DNA of 64,000 nucleotides, taken from Karalla daura. Taxonomy: Eukaryota > Chordata > Actinopteri > Chaetodontiformes > Leiognathidae. The stretch spans positions 91,001 through 155,000 of the forward strand of contig JANZKI010000095.1 in NCBI GenBank assembly GCA_029224185.1. Direction: 5' to 3'. Numbering within the stretch: the first letter of the stretch is position 1; every line of letters begins with the position of its first letter. Of this stretch, positions 55,301 through 63,240 are shown piece by piece. The notes under the pieces were generated by a model. It saw only the letters and a list, made by a program, of their open reading frames with translations, did no database searches and was not told where the DNA came from. A program made the translations under genes and the position numbers.

Positions 55301-57728
55301 TTTCAAAGCGCTTTCCCCCACAGTCTCCTATGCAGGGGGCTGTAAACAGGCTCAACTAAGCGTTCTACACACTTTTCAGGCCTGTTGCTGCACTGCGTAT
55401 TGGCCAATGGTGCATGTGTCAACACACTTTTTCAAAGCGCTTTTCCCCACAGTCTCCTATGCAGGGGGCTGTAAACAGGCTCAACTAAGCGTTCTAAACA
55501 CTTTGACGCCCTTTTGCTGCACTGCGTATTGGCCAATGGTGCATGTGTCAACACACTTTTTCAAAGCGCTTTTCCCCACAGTCTCCAATGCAGGGGGCTG
55601 TAAACAGGCTCAACTAAGCGTTCTAAACACTTTGACGCCCTTTTGCTGCACTGCGTATTGGCCAATGGTGCATGTGTCAACACACTTTTTCAAAGCGCTT
55701 TTCCCCACAGTCTCCTATGCAGGGGGCTGTAAACAGGCTCAACTAAGCGTTCTAAACACTTTGACGCCCTTTTGCTGCACTGTGTATTGGCCAATGGTGC
55801 ATGTGTCAACACACTTTTTCAAAGCGCTTTTCCCCACAGTCTTCTATGCAGGGGGCTGTAAACAGGCTCAACTAAGCGTTCTAAACACTTTGACGGCCTG
55901 TTGCTGCACTGCGTATTGGCCAATGGTGCATGTGTCAACACACTTTTTCAAAGCGCTTCACCCCACAGTCTCCTATGCAGTGGGATGTAAACAGGCTCAA
56001 CTAAGTGTTCTAAACACTTTGACGGCCTGTTGCTGCACTGCGTATTGGCCAATGGTGCATGTGTCAACACACTTTTTCAAAGCACTTTTCCCCACAGTCT
56101 CCTATGCAGGGGGCTGTAAACAGGCTCAACTAAGCGTTCTAAACACTTTGACGGCCTGTTGCTGCACTGCGTATTGGCCAATGGTGCATGTGTCAACACA
56201 CTTTTTCAAAGCGCTTTTCCCCACAGTCTCCTATGCAGGGGGCTGTAAACAGGCTCAACTAAGCGTTCTAAACACTTTTCAGGCCTGTTGCTTTACTGCG
56301 TATTGGCCAATGGTGCATGTGTCAACAGACTTTTTCAAAGCGCTTTTCCCCACAGTCTCCTATGCAGGGGGCTGTAAACAGGCTCAACTAAGCGTTCTAA
56401 ACACTTTTCAGGCCTGTTGCTGCACTGCGTATTGGCCAATGGTGCATGTGTCAACACACTTTTTCAAAGCGCTTTTCCCCACAGTCTTCTATGCAGGGGG
56501 CTGTAAACAGGCTCAACTAAGCGTTCTAAACACTTTGACGGCCTGTTGCTGCACTGCGTATTGGCCAATGGTGCATGTGTCAACACACTTTTTCAAAGCG
56601 CTTCACCCCACAGTCTCCTATGCAGTGGGATGTAAACAGGCTCAACTAAGTGTTCTAAACACTTTGACGGCCTGTTGCTGCACTGCGTATTGGCCAATGG
56701 TGCATGTGTCAACACACTTTTTCAAAGCACTTTTCCCCACAGTCTCCTATGCAGGGGGCTGTAAACAGGCTCAACTAAGCGTTCTAAACACTTTGACGCC
56801 CTTTTGCTGCACTGCGTATTGGCCAATGGTGCATGTGTCAACACACTTTTTCAAAGCGCTTTTCCCCACAGTCTCCTATGCAGGGGGCTGTAAACAGGCT
56901 CAACTAAGCGTTCTAAACACTTTGACGCCCTTTTGCTGCACTGTGTATTGGCCAATGGTGCATGTGTCAACACACTTTTTCAAAGCGCTTTTCCCCACAG
57001 TCTTCTATGCAGGGGGCTGTAAACAGGCTCAACTAAGCGTTCTAAACACTTTGACGGCCTGTTGCTGCACTGCGTATTGGCCAATGGTGCATGTGTCAAC
57101 ACACTTTTTCAAAGCACTTTTCCCCACAGTCTCCTATGCAGGGGGCTGTAAACAGGCTCAACTAAGCGTTCTAAACACTTTGACGGCCTGTTGCTGCACT
57201 GCGTATTGGCCAATGGTGCATGTGTCAACATACTTTTTCAAAGCGCTTTTCCCCACAGTCTCCGATGCAGGGGGCTGTAAACAGGCTCAACTAAGCGTTC
57301 TAAACACTTTTCAGGCCTGTTGCTTTACTGCGTATTGGCCAATGGTGCATGTGTCAACAGACTTTTTCAAAGCGCTTTTCCCCACAGTCTCCTATGCAGG
57401 GGGCTGTAAACAGGCTCAACTAAGCGTTCTAAACACTTTTCAGGCCTGTTGCTGCACTGCGTATTGGCCAATGGTGCATGTGTCAACACACTTTTTCAAA
57501 GCGCTTTTCCCCACAGTCTCCTATGCAGGGGGCAGTAAACAGGCTCAACTAAGCGTTCTAAACACTTTGACGGCCTGTTGCTGCACTGCGTATTGGCCAA
57601 TGGTGCATGTGTCAACACACTTTTTCTAAGCGCTTTTCCCCACAGTCTCCTATGCAGGGGGCTGTAAACAGGCTCAACTAAGCGTTCTAAACACTTTTCA
57701 GGCCTTTTGCTGCACTGCGTATTGATCA
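52311..57728 (+). repeat. Domain III, 42-monomer higher-order unit, copy 2
   Basis: Very close to copy 1. Private changes seen are gggggatgtaaac (about 54,950) with gttactgcac (about 54,998), and attgatcaatgg at 57,721, which destroys the ATTGGCCAAT palindrome in that single monomer. Confidence 0.9.
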
Positions 57729-59170
57729 ATGGTGCATGTGTCAACACACTTTTTCAAAGCGCTTCACCCCACAGTCTCCTATGCAGGGGGCTGTAAACTG
57801 GCTCAACTAAGCGTTCTAAACACTTTGACGGCCTGTTGCTGCACTGCGTATTGGCCAATGGTGCATGTGTCAACACACTTTTTCAAAGCGCTTTCCCCCA
57901 CAGTCTCCTATGCAGGGGGCTGTAAACAGGCTCAACTAAGTGTTCTAAACACTTTGACGGCCTGTTGCTGCACTGCGTATTGGCCAATGGTGCATGTGTC
58001 AACACACTTTTTCAAAGCGCTTTTCCCCACAGTCTCCGATGCAGGGGGCTGTAAACGGGCTCAACTAAGCGTTCTAAACACTTTGACGGCCTGTTGCTGC
58101 ACTGCGTATTGGCCAATGGTGCATGTGTCAACACACTTTTTCAAAGCGCTTTCCCCCACAGTCTCCTATGCAGGGGACTGTATACAGGCTCAACTAAGCG
58201 TTCTAAACACTTTGACGGCCTGTTGCTGCACTGCGTATTGGCCAATGGTGCATGTGTCAACACGCTTTTTCAAAGCGCTTTTCCCCACAGTCTCCTATGC
58301 AGGGGGCTGGAAACAGGCTCAACTAAGCGTTCTAAACACTTTGACGGCCTGTTGCTGCACTGCGTATTGGCCAATGGTGCATGTGTCAACACACTTTTTC
58401 AAAGCGCTTTTCCCCACAGTCTCCTATGCAGGGGGCTGTAAACAGGCTCAACTAAGCGTTCTAAACACTTTGACGGCCTGTTGCTGCACTGCGTATTGGC
58501 CAATGGTGCATGTGTCAACACACTTTTTCAAAGCGCTTTTCCCCACAGTCTCCGACGCAGGGGGCTGTAAACAGGCTCAACTAAGCGTTCTAAACACTTT
58601 TCAGGCCTGTTGCTGCACTGCGTATTGGCCAATGGTGCATGTGTCAACACACTTTTTCAAAGCGCTTTTCCCCACAGTCTCCTATGCAAGGGGCTGTAAA
58701 CAGGCTCAACTAAGCGTTCTAAACACTTTGACGGCCTTTTGCTGCACTGCGTATTGGCCAATGGTGCATGTGTCAACACACTTTTTCAAAGCGCTTTTCC
58801 CCACAGTCTTCTATGCAGGGGGATGTAAACAGGCTCAACTAAGCGTTCTAAACACTTTGACGGCCTGTTGCTGCACTGCGTATTGGCCAATGGTGCATGT
58901 GTCAACACACTTTTTCAAAGCGCTTCACCCCACAGTCTCCTATGCAGGGGGCTGTAAACAGGCTCAACTAAGCGTTCTAAACACTTTGACGGCCTGTTGC
59001 TGCACTGCGTATTGGCCAATGGTGCATGTGTCAACAGACTTTTTCAAAGTGCTTTTCCCCATAGTCTCCTATGCAGGGGGCTGTAAACAGGCTCAACTAA
59101 GCGTTCTAAACACTTTGACGGCCTGTTGCTGCACTGCGTATTGGCCAATGGTGCATGTGTCAACACACTT
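57729..59170 (+). repeat. Domain III, 42-monomer higher-order unit, copy 3 (truncated)
   Basis: It matches copies 1 and 2 for about 1.44 kb (11 monomers and part of a twelfth). At about 59,180 it has gctttcccccacag where copies 1 and 2 have gcttcaccccacag. From there to the array edge the order of variants (gtatacagg, caacacgc, ggctggaaac, gacgcag, gcaaggggc) resembles 28.7-30.3 kb, so the array ends in monomers of the older 59-monomer type. Confidence 0.82.
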
Positions 59171-60517
59171 TTTCAAAGCGCTTTCCCCCACAGTCTCCTA
59201 TGCAGGGGTCTGTAAACAGGCTCAACTAAGCGTTCTACACACTTTTCAGGCCTGTTGCTGCACTGCGTATTGGCCAATGGTGCATGTGTCAACACACTTT
59301 TTCAAAGCGCTTTCCCCCACAGTCTCCTATGCAGGGGGCTGTATACAGGCTCAACTAAGCGTTCTAAACACTTTGACGGCCTGTTGCTGCACTGCGTATT
59401 GGCCAATGGTGCATGTGTCAACACGCTTTTTCAAAGCGCTTTTCCCCACAGTCTCCTATGCAGGGGGCTGGAAACAGGCTCAACTAAGCGTTCTAAACAC
59501 TTTGACGGCCTGTTGCTGCACTGCGTATTGGCCAATGGTGCATGTGTCAACACACTTTTTCAAAGCGCTTTTCCCCACAGTCTCCTATGCAGGGGGCTGT
59601 AAACAGGCTCAACTAAGCGTTCTAAACACTTTTCAGGCCTGTTGCTGCACTGCGTATTGGCCAATGGTGCATGTGTCAACACACTTTTTCAAAGCGCTTT
59701 TCCCCACAGTCTCCTATGCAGGGGGCTGTAAACAGGCTCAACTAAGCGTTCTAAACACTTTGACGGCCTGTTGCTGCACTGCGTATTGGCCAATGGTGCA
59801 TGTGTCAACACACTTTTTCAAAGCGCTTTTCCCCACAGTCTCCGACGCAGGGGGCTGTAAACAGGCTCAAATAAGCGTTCTAAACACTTTGACGGCCTGT
59901 TGCTGCACTGCGTATTGGCCAATGGTGCATGTGTCAACACACTTTTTCAAAGCGCTTTTCCCCACAGTCTCCTATGCAAGGGGCTGTAAACAGGCTCAAC
60001 TAAGCGTTCTAAACACTTTGACGGCCTGTTGCTGCACTGCGTATTGGCCAATGGTGCATGTGTCAACACACTTTTTCAAAGCGCTTTTCCCCACAGTCTT
60101 CTATGCAGGGGGATGTAAACAGGCTCAACTAAGCGTTCTAAACACTTTGACGGCCTGTTGCTGCACTGCGTATTGGCCAATGGTGCATGTGTCAACACAC
60201 TTTTTCAAAGCGCTTTTCCCCACAGTCTCCTATGCAGGGGGCTGTAAACAGGCTCAACTAAGCGTTCTAAACACTTTGACGGCCTGTTGCTGCACTGCGT
60301 ATTGGCCAATGGTGCATGTGTCAACAGACTTTTTCAAAGTGCTTTTCCCCATAGTCTCCTATGCAGGGGGCTGTAAACAGGCTCAACTAAGCGTTCTAAA
60401 CACTTTGACGGCCTGTTGCTGCACTGCGTATTGGCCAATGGTGCATGTGTCAACACACTTTTTCAAAGCGCTTTCCCCCACAGTCTCCTATGCAGGGGGC
60501 TGTAAACAGGCTCAACT

Positions 60518-60655
60518 AAGCGTTCTACACACTTTTCAGGCCTGTTGCTGCACTGCGTATTGGCCAATGGTGCATGTGTCAACACACTTTTTCAAAGCGC
60601 TTTTCCTCACAGTCTCCTATGCAGGGGGCTGTAAACAGGCTCAACTAAGCGTTCT
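60518..60655 (+). repeat. Last satellite monomer and array edge
   Basis: The final complete monomer starts at 60,518 and ends at 60,646, and nine further bases (aagcgttct) precede unrelated sequence. The monomer carries only one or two private changes (ttttcctcacag). There is no gradual decay towards the edge. Confidence 0.85.
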
Positions 60656-60674
60656 TCACCCTCTATGGTCCAGC

Positions 60675-60690
60675 GTTGCCATATGGCAAC
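60675..60690. repeat. 16-bp perfect palindrome, copy 1
   Basis: GTTGCCATATGGCAAC equals its own reverse complement. It lies 19 bp past the end of the satellite. The half-sites GTTGCC and GGCAAC are those of an RFX X-box, but the spacer is 4 bp where known X-boxes usually have 0-3. It also holds the E-box-like CATATG. Confidence 0.85.
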
Positions 60691-61025
60691 ATCCCCATTT
60701 TAAACCTTCTACACACAGATAATACATCCCCAGGTATGATGCAATGCATTAAAAAAGAGGTGGAGTTATAAGTAAGCCAATAGCAGTGTTTAAATTTGTC
60801 ACATGACTTCCTCGAGGCCATTTTGGAACCCTTCTCTGCAGACTTCATCAAAGGGAGGAGCCTCACCATTTCACGCCTAAAAATTCACCAAAAAAAGTGT
60901 TTTTTCAAAGGTTTTTGACAGGAAAAAAAAAATACACTCAATAATAGGTAAGTTAAGTTCATTATTATGTAGTTTCTTGCACTGTTCTTGATCAATAAAT
61001 TATAGAAAATGTTAAAAATCTGTAC

Positions 61026-61041
61026 GTTGCCATATGGCAAC
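61026..61041. repeat. 16-bp perfect palindrome, copy 2
   Basis: An exact second copy of the 60,675-60,690 palindrome, 351 bp downstream. Flanks of the two copies are not clearly alike in direct orientation and show only weak similarity when one is inverted (both have a TATGGT nearby on one side and an A+T run on the other). Confidence 0.85.
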
Positions 61042-61114
61042 ACCATACCATTATGGATTTTGCTAGCCTGGTATGTTGATAACATTTTGTATTTAGTTAA
61101 CTACTTACAGTATA

Positions 61115-61400
61115 AAAGTAAAAGAAATGAAAGGGATGAGTGGGGTATTGTGTAATCCTCCTTGCCCGTCGGAGGCACTGCTGTTTTGCCATGTCCCCAA
61201 AGGGTGGCAGTGTGACCCCAATGATCTTTTCTGTCATCCTCACCACTCCTTTTGTCATGCCACGGAGAGATGTTACTGTAATGTAGTTGGCACACTCTCC
61301 GTGGTGCCTGTGTATGAGATGGTCAGTGTTGATATGTGCGATGCGTTCCTCCTGTCCCAGGAGGTGAAGGCACTGATGTGCCTTTTTAGCAGCCGAGGAA
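61115..61400 (-). mobile_element. Degenerate LINE fragment, C-terminal part of the reverse transcriptase ORF (Rex1/L2-CR1 type)
   Basis: The minus strand encodes, in order, KKAHQCLHLL (about 61,384-61,355), NYITV, GVVRMTEKIIG, LPPF, CLRRARRI and PTHPFHFF (ending near 61,121). Fish non-LTR elements of the L2/Rex1 kind end their ORF2 with the same order: KKAQQRL-like, an xITVW-like strand, RVVRTAEKIIG-like, LPSL, RCxRKAxxI and DPSHP-like. The middle part (between HLL and NYITV) no longer matches, and the conserved Trp after ITV is lost. The open frame of 183 codons that contains it (61,097-61,648) is chance plus relic and is not a gene. The family name is from memory. Confidence 0.72.
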
Positions 61401-61815
61401 GGGTGAACGGACCAGATGAAGTTGTAGGCTACACAAGAGATGAGATTCAACGTTATTGTCATTACACATATACAAGTATAACCAAATGAGGTGTGGCATC
61501 TCACTAGAGGACAAATAAGGCAAATGTGCAAGAGTCTATGTACAAAGAAGTAATTACAGTAGTTTACAGATTTTGACAGAATCATATGCAAATGATTGGA
61601 TATATATGGATGGCTGGATTTATTGGTCATAAATATAAATAAGTGCAATAAATGTTAAGTATATTCTGTATTTCATAATTTACAGATTAAAGTGCAGAGC
61701 AGTGAAATGTACTATAATAATAGATGTGAATAATATGGAGATATTAAATTGATTACAGATAACAGATATACAGATTATGAGCATAATATACAAGTCAACA
61801 ATTTATTGAGTGGAG
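61400..61815. other. AT-rich spacer between two LINE fragments
   Basis: No gene, RNA or repeat family recognised. The sequence is strongly AT-rich (61,580-61,800) with many ata/tat runs. It may be old 3' tail or unrelated DNA between two separate LINE insertions. Confidence 0.5.
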
Positions 61816-61824
61816 GGCAGAGGC

Positions 61825-61838
61825 GGGGGGGGGGGGGG
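61825..61838 (+). repeat. 14-G mononucleotide run
   Basis: Uninterrupted run of 14 G. On the minus strand it is a C run lying where the LINE C-terminus usually encodes D-P-S-H-P, so it probably grew from a Pro-rich codon stretch. Its length may vary between reads or individuals. Confidence 0.9.
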
Positions 61839-62220
61839 TCATAAGGATGTTGTGAGTTTGGTACAGACTGTGATTCCTCTGTACGTCCTCAATGGCAGGA
61901 ACTGGAAACCTTATGATGCACTATGCGGTTATTCCCACCCTTTGTAGCAACTTACGATCTGTGACAGAGCAGTCTTCCGGTGTGCCAGGACCAGTCACTC
62001 AAAGCACTTCATGATTATGGGTGTGAGTGCAACTGGATATTAGTCATTCAGGCATGTTGGGCTGGAGCGCTTCAGCACTAGGACATTGGAGGTAGCTTTG
62101 AAGCACGCTGGCACAACTGCTTGCTTTAGGGACAGGTTGAAAATATTCCTAAAAACCCCTGTGAGCTGCTCTGCACATGCTAATCATATGTCCTTGGCTG
62201 CTGTCTGGACCATCAGCCTT
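61826..62220 (-). mobile_element. Degenerate, internally deleted LINE reverse-transcriptase fragment (Rex1/L2-CR1 type)
   Basis: Read on the minus strand from 62,220: KADGPD, then after a one-base frame change ACAEQLTGVFRNIFNLSL, VVPACFK, LKRSSPTCLND, a stop (62,040-62,042), YPVALTPIIMKCFE, a stop (61,995-61,997) and LVLAHRKTAL. These are the N-terminal RT blocks of fish L2/Rex1 elements (GPD, FNLSL, VPxxFK, NDYRPVALT, MKxFERLV). At about 61,953 it jumps straight to the C-terminal block KLLQRV..., PVPAIEDVQR, HNIL, so the catalytic palm (with the YxDD box) and much more is deleted. Stops and frame changes show it is dead. The second stop fits a CGA-to-TGA change in the usual FERLV. Confidence 0.78.
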
Positions 62221-62815
62221 TTGATATCATATTAAAATATACGACTGTTATAAGTGTAAAAAGGACAGGGAGGACTGATGTCGGGCGGCAATTTCCATCT
62301 TGTTTTCGTATTTTTTTTTTGTTTGTTTGGAAATTTCTTCAAAGCCCAATTTGTGTTCTGATATATATAACTTTTTAATTTGTAGCATTACTTTCTGCTT
62401 TTACTTTCTAAAGTTAAACTGACACATCAGCATTCCATTACATATGTGTTGAAACCACTTTTGAAATTGTTTCTTCTTTTATCTGTGATCTACACATATT
62501 TCTAGTCTCTGTTGATGTGTACATACATATTTTAGGTTTTCCCTGTCTATTGATGTCTCTTGCTGTCTTCAGAGGTGTTTTTGCTCCCGATGTGTTTATT
62601 CCCCTGTGTCCATCCTTGGAGCTTTCAGTCGTGCTCTTTGTCAGGAGTCATCAGTTTCCTCAACAGCACACAAGGCACAAGTGTTAGGACAGCTTCTTTT
62701 TGTGTTTGATTGTGAAATTTGCTTTTGGACTCTAAACAACAGGAGGCCTCAGAGAGCCACTTGTTAGAGGGCGCAGGTTTTGCTGCATGTGTTTCTTCTT
62801 ACTCTTCTTTTTCTT
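62221..62815. other. Non-coding flank, no gene seen
   Basis: T-rich sequence with short T runs (62,310-62,322) and no convincing open frame, splice pattern or known repeat. Nothing further can be supported. Confidence 0.5.
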
Positions 62816-62817
62816 CC

Positions 62818-62818
<1 letters not shown>

Positions 62819-62873
<55 letters not shown>
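62819..62873 (+). repeat. (TTTC)n microsatellite
   Basis: About 13 perfect TTTC units, with imperfect ttcttcctc on both sides. Open frames on either strand here (Ser/Phe/Leu-rich on plus, Lys/Glu/Arg-rich on minus) come from the repeat. The purine/pyrimidine strand asymmetry can form triplex DNA. Confidence 0.95.
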
Positions 62874-62875
<2 letters not shown>

Positions 62876-62879
62876 TCTG

Positions 62880-63240
62880 AGGAAATCCTACTTCCCATGT
62901 GTGAAAAATGACCAAACCCAGTCCCATTGCCGGTTAATAGTCCTGATGGGGGAGCACAGTAAGCCATTAAAGTTCAGCATTTTCAAAATTCACAACAAAT
63001 CAAAGTTGCAAGCAGCTGTGAGTGGGTCCGAGCAATTGAGACACTGGCAGCCGTGGGGCTTATGCAGGTCGCAGGCCATCCCAAGACTCTTCTCTTTTTT
63101 AGCACACCTTGAAGAGGAATCTCTCCTGGGCTGAGCAGCATCCCTGTGATTCAGTGATAATGAACCATCTCTCTCCTCTGGCTGCCATACGGCCACATCC
63201 CTTGACATAAGGATTTTTGATCACAAAGCTATTTAGGTGA
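62880..63240. other. Non-coding flank, no gene seen
   Basis: Short open frames on both strands (60-115 codons) overlap each other and have no recognisable domain. The stretch grades into the repeat-derived region that follows. Confidence 0.45.

Larger units (their letters stand above)
1..60655 (+). repeat. 129-bp satellite array, about 470 tandem monomers
   Basis: Head-to-tail array with no inversion and no interruption; it enters from beyond the left edge. Monomer starts (the aagcgttct phase) at 1, 130, 3870, 7095 and 60647 give 470 complete monomers in 60,646 bp. The excess of 16 bp over 470 x 129 equals 22 one-base insertions (variant cttttcatccacag in place of cttttccccacag) minus 6 one-base deletions (near 3793, 16598, 22875, 27570, 30407, 38017). 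All other differences are substitutions. I do not recognise the family by name. It is a typical satellite in size and homogeneity, and the higher-order structure below suggests pericentromeric or other heterochromatin, but location is inference. It is not a protein gene despite open frames. Confidence 0.97.
27485..60655 (+). repeat. Domain III of the satellite
   Basis: Private markers are caacagacttttt, the monomer start tttgacgcccttttgc, ctatgcagtgggatgtaaac, agtctccgacgcag or agtctccgatgcag, gcttcaccccacag and ggggctggaaacagg. No 130-bp monomers occur. Three deletions of one T (cacacttttcaaagcg) at 27,570, 30,407 and 38,017 are copies of one event carried by duplications. The domain holds 59-, 29- and 42-monomer periods. 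Confidence 0.9.
60656..61110. other. Non-coding AT-rich flank with paired palindromes
   Basis: No reading frame here looks like a gene. The stretch has A-rich runs (60,891-60,933), an AATAAA at 60,994-60,999 and the two 16-bp palindromes listed separately. It could be a short non-autonomous DNA transposon bounded by the palindromes, but I see no clear target-site duplication. Confidence 0.5.

Noticed and set aside
2655..57747. Repeated minus-strand open frames of 67-83 codons
   Set aside because: They arise where a variant removes the TGA (from tttttcaaag) normally present on the minus strand of each monomer. They are satellite shadows that mark repeated variants.
1..60655. CRISPR array
   Set aside because: The 129-bp unit repeats with no variable spacers, monomers abut directly, and there are no cas genes. 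Eukaryotic transposon relics lie beside it.
1..60655. CENP-B box in the monomer
   Set aside because: The pattern TTCGNNNNANNCGGG is absent on both strands; the monomer contains no TTCG.
1..60655. Ribosomal spacer or 5S rDNA array
   Set aside because: No rRNA sequence and no Pol III internal control boxes could be recognised in the monomer.
17..60722. Very long plus-strand open frames (1,284, 4,028, 1,525, 1,568, 1,213, 1,772, 1,772 and 997 codons) as giant repetitive proteins
   Set aside because: They are the stop-free frame of a 129-bp satellite. Frames break at recurrent one-base indels and stops, there is no signal peptide, domain or gene structure, and the last one reads straight into flank DNA.
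61127..61489. 120-codon plus-strand open frame as a gene
   Set aside because: It is the opposite strand of the LINE fragment, with no domain and no codon signal.
61097..61648. 183-codon minus-strand open frame as an intact gene
   Set aside because: Only its last third matches a LINE C-terminus; the first part is AT-rich chance sequence.
62764..63134. Ser/Phe-rich and Lys/Glu/Arg-rich open frames over the microsatellite
   Set aside because: Both are generated by the (TTTC)n tract and have no conserved sequence around it.
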